64,000 nucleotides of DNA from Vibrio albus (GTDB lineage Bacteria; Pseudomonadota; Gammaproteobacteria; Enterobacterales; Vibrionaceae): contig NZ_QFWT01000010.1 in assembly GCF_003144035.1 (NCBI RefSeq), forward strand, positions 1-64,000, read 5' to 3'. The translations under genes and the position numbers were made by a program. A model generated the notes under the pieces. The model worked only from the letters and a program-made list of their open reading frames with translations. It ran no database searches and was not told where the DNA came from. This document shows, piece by piece, positions 1 through 7,960 of the stretch. The first letter of the stretch is position 1, and every line of letters starts with the position of its first letter.

Positions 1-71
1 GTAAGGCAAAAATGTGTCTTGAATAATTAACATCTTTGATATTCAGAACAAATGAATTAACAAAGAATATT

Positions 72-120
72 AGGTGAGTTCAGTTCTGCATCATATAGCT
101 AAAACTGAATTGACTCACCT
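72..120. other. Imperfect inverted repeat inside the transposon
   Basis: AGGTGAGT followed by TCAGTT (72-85) pairs with AACTGA and ACTCACCT (103-120), with a four-base bulge in the right arm. No T-run follows on either strand, so this is a stem-loop of unknown role rather than a clear terminator. The rest of 1-284 shows no gene. Confidence 0.5.
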
Positions 121-284
121 TTGCCCCAAGACGTGTTTAGTTCATTGAAAAGTTAAAACTTTCGTTGTTTCTAATATCTACATATACCGCCAAAACTTAT
201 AGAACAAGATCTCCAACACATATATGTTTAATGTTTTTTGTTAGGTTTATACGTCGCTTTTAGCAATAACCAAGGATTAGGCAT

Positions 285-2480
285 ATGATTGAATCAATTT
301 CTATGCAAGGAGTAGCGAGCTTTCAAAACCCTACCCCTGTATATTTAAACACAAATAAAAAAGTAGTGCTGTTTTATGGTCATAACGGCACTGGAAAATC
401 TACAATAGCAAGATATTTGCAAGACACAACGCACAGTAATTATTTCAATTGCAGTTACGTGTTACCCAACGATCAAGACTATCAAATTCTGGTTTATAAC
501 ACAGACTTTGTTGAAAAAAACTTCTCTCAAGATAGCTTTGAGGGAGTTTTTACTCTAGGTGAAACAAATATAACGGCTGAACAGGCTATAAGTGCTGCTG
601 AAGAAGAAATAGTAAAATTAGAAGGGCAAAGAACCCAAAAGCAAACGCTTAAAAAACAGCACGAAGATAAAAAAATAGCCCAAATTAAAGCAATTAAAAA
701 TAAGTGCTTTGAGATTAAAAAAGAGCATGACAAAAAAGATCTAGACCACTGTTTAATTGGCTTTAAAGGTTCGGCTACTGCGTTTTATGATGAACTTCTA
801 ACAACAGACCTCATCGAAAAACCTGAGTACACGTTTGAAAGTTTAGCGACTGAATCTAAAGAGCTAAATAATAAAAGTGCTGTACCAAAAAGTATGATTC
901 CTAATGTTGTTTTAAACTTGGAATCAAGTGAATCAAATACCATTTTAAATGAGGTAATTGTTGGCTCTAGTGAAAGCTATTTAGCGGAGCTAGTGAAGAA
1001 ATTACAAAACTCTATTTGGGTTGATAAAGGGCGTATCTATCTCGATGATGCTGAAGGTAAATGCCCGTTTTGCCAACAAGCTCTAGATAAGGATTTAATT
1101 GAAAATATAAACAACCTTTTTGACATATCATATGAAAGAAAAAAGGATGAATTAAAGACTCTAAAAAACGGATATGAACAATCTATCGAAATTTTAAACG
1201 AAGCATTATCAGCTACTCACTATACAGCTCTTAATGATACAAAATTTGACCTGGCAAAAGAAAAACTTTTAGGTGCACTACAAGCAAACCTTACTAAACT
1301 AGGACAAAAATTAGCTGATCCTAGCATCAAAGTTAGCCTGGAATATACGTCTGATTTAGTTCAGAATCTCAATGATATTATTAATGATAAAAACGCTTCT
1401 AAAAGGGCTTTTAACGCTAAACTCAGCAGGAAAAAAGACTCTCTCGCAGCTATTAAAAAGAAGTTTTGGTCTTTGGTTCGTATAAAATACGATGAGGCTA
1501 TAAAAGCTCATGATACTTTAATTGAATCTATTAAAACTGATATCGAAAAAGTTAAAGGGGAAGAAGAAGTCCTCACCGTAGCTATTCAAGCTCAAAATGA
1601 CGTTATCGCTGAAAATCGCAAATTAATTACCAATATTGAAACGTCTGTAATCAGCATAAACAACCAAATAGAATCGATAGGTTTAGAAGGTTTCGAGATT
1701 AAACAGAAACCAGGAGAAAGTAACCATTATTACTTATGTCGAGGTGCTTCTTCGAGCGGTCATGACGTATATAAGTCGCTCAGTGAAGGAGAAAAAACAC
1801 TTATTACTTATCTATACTTTTTAGAATTGTGCCAAGGAAGTGTAAACAGTGACTCCTCAACCCCAAAAAATAAGAAAATTATTGTTGTAGACGATCCTAT
1901 ATCGAGCCTTTCTCATAATTACATATATGAAATAGGCGCTCTAACACACAAAAGACTGATTAAAGGCTACCAATATGCACAAGTGATCTTACTCACTCAT
2001 AGCCTCTATTACCTTCATGAAATAATCAAATATCTACCTAAAGGGAAAGATAATGCAGGTAATGACAAGTTTGATAACAAATGTAATTTGTTTAGGGTAT
2101 TAAAAAATAAGAACAGTAACATTTTACCTATGGAGAAAGGTGATATAAAAAATGATTATCAATCATATTGGCAGATCATAAAAGATGCTCAAAACGGCAC
2201 TACAAATAACATTGTTTTACCTAATATTATGAGAAATATTCTCGAGTATTACTTTTCTTTTGTACATAAGACAGAAGCTTTAAAAGCCGCCTTGGATGAG
2301 TTAGAAGAAACGGATGCAGAATTTTCACCTTTCTTCAGGTTCATAAATAGAGAATCTCACTCTGACTCCGTGAACATTACAGATCTTGGAGAAATCGATT
2401 CAGATAGATTTATTGCCAAATTTAAGGATGTATTTATCAAAACTGATTTTGAAGAGCATTATAACAAAATGATGCTTTGA
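285..2480 (+). CDS. AAA_13-family ATPase, RloC-like (probable defence anticodon nuclease)
   Basis: A 731-residue SMC/ABC-type ATPase. Walker A GHNGTGKST is at residues 32-40, long Lys/Glu-rich coiled coils follow, and a zinc-hook-like CPFC is near residue 260 in the middle of the coil. The ABC signature (LSEGEK) is near 500, Walker B (IIVVDDPISSL) near 533-543 and an H-loop His near 570. This layout is that of RloC, a relative of the tRNA anticodon nuclease PrrC. The C-terminal region contains R650-x3-E654 and H692, compatible with the Arg-Glu-His triad described for PrrC/RloC nucleases, though the R-to-H spacing is a little longer than I recall for PrrC. It is the only cargo gene visible in the transposon segment. 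A non-nuclease AAA_13 protein is the alternative. The start ATG at 285 gives a typical N-terminus. Confidence 0.72.
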   Translation: MIESISMQGVASFQNPTPVYLNTNKKVVLFYGHNGTGKSTIARYLQDTTHSNYFNCSYVLPNDQDYQILVYNTDFVEKNFSQDSFEGVFTLGETNITAEQAISAAEEEIVKLEGQRTQKQTLKKQHEDKKIAQIKAIKNKCFEIKKEHDKKDLDHCLIGFKGSATAFYDELLTTDLIEKPEYTFESLATESKELNNKSAVPKSMIPNVVLNLESSESNTILNEVIVGSSESYLAELVKKLQNSIWVDKGRIYLDDAEGKCPFCQQALDKDLIENINNLFDISYERKKDELKTLKNGYEQSIEILNEALSATHYTALNDTKFDLAKEKLLGALQANLTKLGQKLADPSIKVSLEYTSDLVQNLNDIINDKNASKRAFNAKLSRKKDSLAAIKKKFWSLVRIKYDEAIKAHDTLIESIKTDIEKVKGEEEVLTVAIQAQNDVIAENRKLITNIETSVISINNQIESIGLEGFEIKQKPGESNHYYLCRGASSSGHDVYKSLSEGEKTLITYLYFLELCQGSVNSDSSTPKNKKIIVVDDPISSLSHNYIYEIGALTHKRLIKGYQYAQVILLTHSLYYLHEIIKYLPKGKDNAGNDKFDNKCNLFRVLKNKNSNILPMEKGDIKNDYQSYWQIIKDAQNGTTNNIVLPNIMRNILEYYFSFVHKTEALKAALDELEETDAEFSPFFRFINRESHSDSVNITDLGEIDSDRFIAKFKDVFIKTDFEEHYNKMML

Positions 2481-2571
2481 CAAAATTGTTGGCACTATAA
2501 CTCTCTAAGTTCAAATAAATGAAGGCATTATTCAGATTTGTACTGTAAAGTTATTCTAACTCAGAATTGTC

Positions 2572-2592
2572 CAGCTCCGAGTTACGGAGCTG
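2572..2592. other. Perfect 8-bp hairpin downstream of the RloC-like gene
   Basis: CAGCTCCG (2572-2579) and CGGAGCTG (2585-2592) flank the five-base loop AGTTA. No U-tract follows, so its role is unclear; it may stabilise the 3' end of the cargo transcript. Confidence 0.55.
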
Positions 2593-2667
2593 TCGGCTAA
2601 AGTTGTGATCTTCAGTATTGTGATCACCAAGCGATTCTGTTGGTGAAAGGGGAATTGAGGGTCATTT

Positions 2668-2698
2668 TTGCGTAAGAAAGTTTCTTACGCAAGTTTTT
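2668..2698 (+). terminator. Rho-independent terminator between cargo gene and transposon end
   Basis: The perfect 12-bp arms TTGCGTAAGAAA (2668-2679) and TTTCTTACGCAA (2681-2692) are followed by GTTTTT. It would stop cargo transcription before the TnsB sites begin at 2724. Confidence 0.65.
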
Positions 2699-2723
2699 AG
2701 TCTCAACTCAACTTATCACAAAA

Positions 2724-2828
2724 ATATCAACATATGGTTGTTTTCTCTGATATCAACATATGGTTGTTTTTTGTTTAACTCATTGAAATTTAATAAAACA
2801 GAAATATCAACTTATGGTTGTATCAACA
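2724..2828 (-). repeat. Transposon left end: three TnsB-type binding sites plus terminus
   Basis: Plus-strand copies are ATATCAACATATGGTTGT at 2724-2741, the identical sequence at 2750-2767, and ATATCAACTTATGGTTGT at 2804-2821, followed by the terminal ATCAACA ending at 2828. Successive copies start 26 and 54 bp apart. The outermost copy differs from the inner two by one base. Three sites with a long gap after the outer one is a left-end pattern; right ends of these elements usually have closely packed sites. Confidence 0.85.
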
Positions 2829-2833
2829 TCTTT
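2829..2833. other. Presumed 5-bp target-site duplication (TCTTT)
   Basis: Tn7-family insertion duplicates 5 bp of target. TCTTT immediately follows the transposon terminus. The partner copy should lie beyond the right end, outside this window. Confidence 0.55.
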
Positions 2834-2855
2834 CGTTGATATACTTTTAAAATAC

Positions 2856-2990
2856 AGCCATACCCTGAAACTGGATAAAGCACATCGTGTTTCAACCAGA
2901 CCTATGGTATGGCTATTGACTTGACTATTTCGGTAGTGCTTTTCTGCATGAAAGATGTAAACGTAACCATATTTTATAGGGGTATGGTTA
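2856..2990. repeat. Inverted repeats in chromosomal flank of the transposon
   Basis: AGCCATACC (2856-2864) pairs with GGTATGGCT (2906-2914), and inside it GAAAC (2867-2871) pairs with GTTTC (2889-2893). A second pair, TAACCATA (2964-2971) and TATGGTTA (2983-2990), repeats the same core in shortened form. The 2834-3146 stretch has no gene. The structures could be a small mobile repeat, a structured RNA or regulatory sites; I cannot decide which. Confidence 0.5.
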
Positions 2991-3146
2991 TTAACATAGC
3001 GATTCTCTCTAATAACACCTTTTAATTAATGTATTTTTATTTTGTAATCGTTATCACAACTCTTTGGTGTGAAAGTTTGCTCGTTCTGAAAATGCGCTAT
3101 GTTGAGCTTTTGTACTGCTATCAGTTTGGATTGTAAGAGTTTACTT

Positions 3147-3180
3147 ATGAAGATAAATGATCTGTGAAGATAAATGATCA
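3147..3180 (+). repeat. 17-bp tandem duplication across the gpr start codon
   Basis: ATGAAGATAAATGATCT (3147-3163) is followed at once by GTGAAGATAAATGATCA (3164-3180). The copies differ only at the first and last base. The ATG of copy 1 is out of frame with the gene and meets TGA after six codons, while copy 2 supplies an in-frame GTG. With one copy removed, the ATG would read directly into the gene. Confidence 0.85.
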
Positions 3181-4183
3181 TGCTCCCATTGCGCGTTATA
3201 TCGCAGATGAACAGCGTTACGAGTCAATGCCATATCGTCGGTGTGGTAACAGTGGTTTGAGTTTGCCGGTTTTGTCACTTGGGTTATGGCATAACTTTGG
3301 TCAATATGACTCGTTTGCCAATGCGCGTCATATACTTCGTGAGGGGTTTGACATAGGTATTACCCATTTTGACTTGGCGAATAACTATGGCCCGCCCTAC
3401 GGAGCCGCAGAAGAAACGTTGGGCAGAATTATGGCTCATGATCTTGCTTCTTATCGCGATGAACTCATCATTTCAACCAAGGCTGGCTATGACATGTGGC
3501 CTGGGCCTTATGGGGTAGGTGGGTCACGTAAGTATTTGGTGTCAAGTTTGAATCAGTCATTAAAACGGATGAACCTCGACTATGTCGATATCTTTTATCA
3601 TCATACGCCCGATCCGGATACGCCGCTGGAAGAGACAATATCCGCCTTAGATATGTTGGTTCGGCAGGGTAAGGCGCTCTATGTTGGTCTGTCGAATTAT
3701 TCTCCGGAACAGACCCGACAGGCACTTGATATATTTAATCAGTTAGGGACGCCATGCCTGATCCATCAGGCGAGGTACTCGATGTTTGACCGGCACGTTG
3801 AAGAAGGGCTATTAGATACGTTAGGTCAGGCTGGGGTCGGAATGATCGCCTTTTCTCCATTATCACAAGGATTGCTAACCGAAAAGTATCTGAATGGTAT
3901 TCCTCAGGGTTCCCGCGCGGATAATCAACGCTCCTACCTGGACGCTAGCCTGGTTGAACGTTATCAGCCCAAAATCCAGGCTCTTGCTGATATCGCTAAT
4001 CAGCGCGGACAGTCTCTTGCACAAATGGCACTGGCCTGGTTACTTGTCGATGAACGCGTTTCTTCGGTATTAATTGGTGCCAGTTCATCGGGTCAACTGC
4101 GTGAAAATGTTGCAGCAGTAAATTGTCTGGCGTTTTCAGATGCGGAGAAAGAACAGATTCTGAAGATCCTTGATAAAGAATGA
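3164..4183 (+). CDS. gpr: Aldo/keto reductase, L-glyceraldehyde-3-phosphate reductase type (YghZ)
   Basis: A 339-residue cytoplasmic NADPH-dependent aldo/keto reductase closely resembling E. coli YghZ/Gpr, which reduces L-glyceraldehyde 3-phosphate and detoxifies aldehydes such as methylglyoxal. Visible landmarks include LSLGLWHNFG, ITHFDLANNYGPP with the catalytic Tyr, STKAGYDMWPGPYG with the active-site Lys, VDIFYHH, and the C-terminal SSVLIGAS NADP-binding loop. Length is as expected. The start is uncertain: GTG 3164 lies in a tandem duplication, and in-frame ATG 3227, giving MPYRRCGNSG, lies close to where YghZ homology begins. It is the first chromosomal gene beside the transposon insertion. 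Confidence 0.88.
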   Translation: MKINDHAPIARYIADEQRYESMPYRRCGNSGLSLPVLSLGLWHNFGQYDSFANARHILREGFDIGITHFDLANNYGPPYGAAEETLGRIMAHDLASYRDELIISTKAGYDMWPGPYGVGGSRKYLVSSLNQSLKRMNLDYVDIFYHHTPDPDTPLEETISALDMLVRQGKALYVGLSNYSPEQTRQALDIFNQLGTPCLIHQARYSMFDRHVEEGLLDTLGQAGVGMIAFSPLSQGLLTEKYLNGIPQGSRADNQRSYLDASLVERYQPKIQALADIANQRGQSLAQMALAWLLVDERVSSVLIGASSSGQLRENVAAVNCLAFSDAEKEQILKILDKE

Positions 4184-4257
4184 TCTATATATCAAAAATT
4201 AAGTGCTAACTCTTAGGGATGCCCTGAAGTGAGAAGAGTGGTTTCTGAAATCAATTC

Positions 4258-4276
4258 GGGGGCTACATGTGCCCCC
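4258..4276. other. Short G/C stem-loop between gpr and amylase remnant
   Basis: GGGGGC (4258-4263) pairs with GCCCCC (4271-4276) around a seven-base loop and is followed by only GTTT. It may be a weak terminator for the convergent genes. Confidence 0.35.
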
Positions 4277-4309
4277 CGTTTAAAGGTTATTTTGAAAGAA
4301 ATGACCTTA

Positions 4310-4642
4310 TTATTTAACGTCTGGAACCCATACGCCCAGATAGCCGTCGACATCCACTGTCTCACTGCCCTTAACGTTAACAGTCAGTAGACCGTCTTTA
4401 TCGGTTTTAAGACGTTCGCCATGGTAGCCCATAGCATCAACAAACCATTGGTTTCTGTGCTTCTGACCCATATCAACAACAACGGTAGTATCCAGTTCAG
4501 GGTTGTTACCGGCAACCACTGCTGTCCACGCGAAACAGAGACTAGCTTCGTCATATTTCAAAACAAGAACTGGTTTTTGGTTTGACGATAACCTGACGTT
4601 GGCCTGACAAAGGTTGAATTTTGAGATGTGAATCACATGCAT
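4310..4642 (-). pseudogene. C-terminal remnant of an alpha-amylase
   Basis: The 110-codon frame aligns by eye with the last 70 or so residues of cytoplasmic-type alpha-amylases such as E. coli AmyA: a beta-sandwich with a conserved Gly-x-x-x-Glu-x-x-x-x-Asp-x-x-G pattern, ending in a strand like YLGVWVP. The catalytic TIM barrel is absent and nothing amylase-like is encoded upstream on the minus strand (4643-4887). The first 30 or so codons do not look like amylase. I read it as a decayed 3' fragment that can still make a short peptide; a genuine small protein is less likely. Confidence 0.65.
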
Positions 4643-4887
4643 ATAACATCATTGCCTGTCGGGAACGAAACCGGTAACAATGGTAAGGGAGTTAAATTAA
4701 CAGAAATGAAAGAGTGACAGGCACTCTGTTTCACTCAGAACTGACATTCTGCTGACAAGTGAGGTGTTGAAGAGCAACTGGGGGCGACAGGCTCGTTATC
4801 AGGGCTCGATACTTGTGGCACTTTGCCCTGATGCATATCCTTTTAGGACGAAATATGAATGTCAACACGCCCTGGCTACTGCTCATT

Positions 4888-5277
4888 TCATTGATCAAGG
4901 TAGATAACTAATAAATCAGCCTCAACGGCATTAGCCAGCTTAGGAACAGAAGAGAATAAACGACTCAGGAATTTATGGTGGTGACCGCATACCACCAGAT
5001 CAATATCCATTTTCTTAACGATACTTGAGAGCTTGATATGGAGATCGCCGATGACGACTAAGGTCTCTGTAATTGGATATTCGCTCTGTTCAGCCAGTGC
5101 CTGTAACTTTTTCTGTAGTGCCTGTTCATCTTTAGGTGCCAGAAAAACGGTGTCAACATCTACGAAAACAAATGAAAGTTTGCTATCAGCGTCTTTGGCT
5201 AATGAAATCGCTTTATCGATTACCATCTGGCTGGATTCCGATAAGTCAACCGCGACTAAAATATGCTTATAACTCAT
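4888..5277 (-). CDS. uspA: Universal stress protein, UspA family
   Basis: A 129-residue single-domain Usp. The N-terminal strand YKHILVAVDLSESS and the C-terminal GHHHKFLSRLFSSV segment match the E. coli UspA group, which lacks the G-x2-G-x9-G ATP-binding motif of the MJ0577-type proteins. Length is slightly below the usual 140 or so residues. Such proteins accumulate in stationary phase and stress; their biochemical role is not settled. It is monocistronic, with the next gene starting over 100 bp away. Confidence 0.8.
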   Translation of the reverse strand: MSYKHILVAVDLSESSQMVIDKAISLAKDADSKLSFVFVDVDTVFLAPKDEQALQKKLQALAEQSEYPITETLVVIGDLHIKLSSIVKKMDIDLVVCGHHHKFLSRLFSSVPKLANAVEADLLVIYLDQ

Positions 5278-5403
5278 TATTATTCTCCCAATCAGCTATT
5301 ATAGGCTTATTTTAAGTCTAGCAGCGGAGAGCCTTACTTGGGTTCATAAAGCATGAAAATTGAGCCAGATTCACGTGTTTGTCTGAAGGCTTTATTGGTT
5401 ACG

Positions 5404-7020
5404 TTATTGACGATAATCGCAGATAACCTGGTTTCGGCCATTTTCCTTTGCTTTATATAAAGCTTTATCCGCTCGGCTTAATGCGACGGTTCCATTCTCA
5501 TCATGGCAGTCAAACATAGTAATACCTATGCTTATTGTTACCTGAATGGTGTTTTCACCCGTTTCTATTCGGGTGGCCTGTATCTTTTCTCTAATTCGTT
5601 CGGCAATGATATTGCCTTCTTCTCTATCAACGCCCGGGAGTAGGATTGAAAACTCCTCTCCGCCAACGCGTCCAACGGTATCAATATGGCGGACAGTCTG
5701 TTGCATGACAGAGGTGACTTCTGCTAATACAAGATCTCCGGCCGTATGGCCAAAGGTGTCATTCACGTTCTTAAAATGGTCAATATCCAGCATCATAATG
5801 GCGCAAGAAGTATGAAAACGTGTGTATCGTTGCCATTCCTGTTTTAGTATTTCCATATACTTACGGCGATTGAGCAAATTGGTGAGGCAATCTCTCTCAG
5901 CCAGTAACCGAAGCTGGCGTATTTTATCTATTGAGTCCAGAGCTCTGGTAATTACGTCAATAATCTGGGACAGAACATTAGACTCTTTTTGGCTCCAGTT
6001 GAACTCCTTATACCGGGGATTGAGAAGGCAGAGTTGGTAACAGTGCCGGTTACCATCAGATTGACTTTGGCCTATAATTTGGCTTAACCCCATATTGAGC
6101 AGCGTAGCGGAAGGGCTGAAGATATCGGAACTGTTTTCGTTGGGTTCTAATCGAGCAACTGCTTCGGCGATTTGATTGTATTGAGAGTTATCATGCTCAT
6201 GGCTGTCCGGCAGGCCCCATTCACTAATAACCGCTGTGTGTTTTCCCGTTCTTTTTAAAACAAAAAAAGCATAGTCGGCTTCTGCCTTTTCTGCGATAAG
6301 ATTTAATGTCCAACTGATATCTTCATCGATAGTTTCAGGAACGGGTATGAGTAGTTTTTTAGCGACCAGCGCGAGTGTATTTTCAATTTCCAGTCGTAGT
6401 ATAAGCACATTCATCATCTTCCAGAGGATAAAGCCCAGTGCGGTAAGTAATATCAGAAATGCAAAAATAGTGATAAAAAAGAGCTCATGGCTTTCTTTTT
6501 GTTGTTTTTGTTGTTCTTCTTCAAGTTGGGTTATAAGCGCATTTAACCCTGTTTGATAGATTGCCTTATTTTTTTCATAGGCGGGACTAAGTAACAAAAC
6601 CTGAGCTTCACTTAACCTTCCCTCATTTGCCAGGCTCATCGCTTTTTCTTCGTCTGATACCAGGCGAAGATTAGCTTCACTGATACTATTAATTATTTCT
6701 GATGCTTCAGGATAAAGGGATACGGCTTTTGCGAGTTGTTCATCGAGTCTGATGACGTGGTACTGATAACGCTCGTCCCAGTCTGTATTTCCAGTGAAAG
6801 CAGACATACGCGCGGACATGGTTAATATTTCATCGTACAGGCGAATGTTATGTGCAACAGTAATGGCCTGTAGCTGGAATTTTTCTGCATTTCCTGATTG
6901 GTTTGAAAGGTTAGTGATAAGAGCAACAATAGAGATGATGAGGATCAAAGCCAGCAAAAAGCTAAAAAATACCTGCCGGTAAATTTTCTTAGGAAGTAAA
7001 TATTGCAGGTTGAAAGACAT
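5404..7020 (-). CDS. Membrane-bound diguanylate cyclase (GGDEF)
   Basis: A 538-residue inner-membrane protein. TM1 is at about residues 16-36, a helical periplasmic sensor region follows, TM2 is at about 180-203, then a GAF-like cytoplasmic region (about 225-370) and a C-terminal GGDEF domain (about 380-535). The active-site loop is GGEEF near residue 452. RHID exactly five residues upstream is the RxxD inhibitory I-site, so c-di-GMP synthesis with product inhibition is expected. The ligand of the periplasmic domain is unknown. It heads a local group of c-di-GMP genes on the same strand, but spacing above 140 bp suggests its own transcript. Confidence 0.88.
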   Translation of the reverse strand: MSFNLQYLLPKKIYRQVFFSFLLALILIISIVALITNLSNQSGNAEKFQLQAITVAHNIRLYDEILTMSARMSAFTGNTDWDERYQYHVIRLDEQLAKAVSLYPEASEIINSISEANLRLVSDEEKAMSLANEGRLSEAQVLLLSPAYEKNKAIYQTGLNALITQLEEEQQKQQKESHELFFITIFAFLILLTALGFILWKMMNVLILRLEIENTLALVAKKLLIPVPETIDEDISWTLNLIAEKAEADYAFFVLKRTGKHTAVISEWGLPDSHEHDNSQYNQIAEAVARLEPNENSSDIFSPSATLLNMGLSQIIGQSQSDGNRHCYQLCLLNPRYKEFNWSQKESNVLSQIIDVITRALDSIDKIRQLRLLAERDCLTNLLNRRKYMEILKQEWQRYTRFHTSCAIMMLDIDHFKNVNDTFGHTAGDLVLAEVTSVMQQTVRHIDTVGRVGGEEFSILLPGVDREEGNIIAERIREKIQATRIETGENTIQVTISIGITMFDCHDENGTVALSRADKALYKAKENGRNQVICDYRQ

Positions 7021-7128
7021 AGCTTTCCTTTTGTTGTATTTATCTTGAGATCATTGTCCCTATAACTTAATTATAATAAGCGTATACCAGATTTTTAGCT
7101 AAATATTACGTCCGTAATGAAAAGGGCA

Positions 7129-7155
7129 GGTGCCTGTCATACTGGTTCAGGCACC
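7129..7155 (-). terminator. Terminator downstream of the glycerophosphodiesterase gene
   Basis: GGTGCCTG (7129-7136) pairs with CAGGCACC (7148-7155). On the minus strand it follows the stop at 7174 and is followed by TGCCCTTTTC, a moderate U-tract. Confidence 0.55.
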
Positions 7156-7173
7156 AGAAAACGATGTGTGGTA

Positions 7174-7899
7174 TTACTCTATAAACTGCTGCGGATCATC
7201 ACTGAAAATGGCATCAACTCTATGTAGCAGCGGAAAATCATCAGGCTGATTTACAGTATAACACCAGACCTGGTAACCGGCTTTGTGCAGCAGGTTGATA
7301 TCATCTCCAGTCGTTTTTTTGTAGTTCAGGTGGCAACTATAAGCACCAATAGTCTGCAATTGTTCAACTGTATCACTGGTGAGTTTTTCACTGATCATGC
7401 CGAGTCTGTAGTTCTGGCAGAGATCCGCTAACTCCTTCATGACTTCTTCAGAAAAGCTGGATAATAGAATTTGGGTTTTATCGACGGCTGAGCGGGCTAA
7501 AATATTGCGCAATGTTGTTACGACCGTTTTTACCACGCCCTGGTTAATCAATATCCGATCCAGTTTCACTTCCAGATTCAGTCCCACATTGTGCGCGGTG
7601 GTAATATCGAGCAGTTCTTCCAGTGTCAGGATAGTTTCATCGGTGAATTCGGAAGCGAACCAACTGCCGAAATCGAACGTGCGCAATTCTTCAAGGGTAT
7701 AACTGTCAACGCGGCCAGTTCCGTTACTGCACCTGTCTATCGTATGGTCATGAATCACAACCAGGTGATTATCTTTTGTGGGCTGAATATCTACTTCAAT
7801 CCAGGTTAAACCGAGGTCAATAGCTGCCAGAATACTGCATCGGGTATTCTCGGGATAGTGTCCGGCCACCCCCCGGTGGCCGGCGATGATAGGTTTCAT
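7174..7899 (-). CDS. ugpQ: Glycerophosphodiester phosphodiesterase, UgpQ type
   Basis: About 241 residues. It hydrolyses glycerophosphodiesters to sn-glycerol 3-phosphate and an alcohol. The GDPD hallmarks are HRG near the N-terminus (AGHRGVAGHYPENT), the metal-binding E-x-D of WIEVDIQ, and VIHDHTIDR, plus LNLEVK and the C-terminal VWCYTVN strand. There is no signal peptide, so it should be cytoplasmic like UgpQ rather than periplasmic GlpQ. I chose the ATG at 7899 because family similarity begins there; an upstream in-frame start at 7944 would add 15 atypical residues. It lies between c-di-GMP genes on the same strand, 61 bp after the HD-GYP gene, so the two may be co-transcribed. Confidence 0.85.
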   Translation of the reverse strand: MKPIIAGHRGVAGHYPENTRCSILAAIDLGLTWIEVDIQPTKDNHLVVIHDHTIDRCSNGTGRVDSYTLEELRTFDFGSWFASEFTDETILTLEELLDITTAHNVGLNLEVKLDRILINQGVVKTVVTTLRNILARSAVDKTQILLSSFSEEVMKELADLCQNYRLGMISEKLTSDTVEQLQTIGAYSCHLNYKKTTGDDINLLHKAGYQVWCYTVNQPDDFPLLHRVDAIFSDDPQQFIE

Positions 7900-7960
7900 G
7901 TTTGTGTCCTTACTGCGAGTAATACGTTTCGCCGTTACTATCAAAATAATCCAGATTGTT

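Larger units (their letters stand above)
1..2828 (-). mobile_element. Terminal segment of a Tn7-like (Tn6677/I-F3-type) transposon, left end at 2828
   Basis: The element enters from outside the window and ends at 2828. Read on the minus strand the end begins TGTTGATA and carries three near-identical sites of the form ACAACCATAWGTTGATAT. The outer site is 54 bp from the second, and the second 26 bp from the third. Terminal TGT, repeated TnsB-type sites and wide-then-narrow spacing are Tn7-family left-end features. From memory, the left end of the V. cholerae CRISPR-associated transposon Tn6677 has almost the same site sequence and the same two spacings. The segment is visibly AT-richer than the flank. 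Transposase (tnsABC), tniQ and cas genes would lie to the left, outside the window, so guide-RNA targeting is inferred from end similarity only. Confidence 0.82.

Noticed and set aside
2724..2828. CRISPR array
   Set aside because: Three repeats at unequal spacing with a terminal TGT and no unique-length spacers fit transposon end sites, not a CRISPR array. No other array was seen in the window.
2856..2914. Integron attC site
   Set aside because: The arms lack the conserved GTTRRRY/RYYYAAC core pairs and no integron cassette genes flank it.
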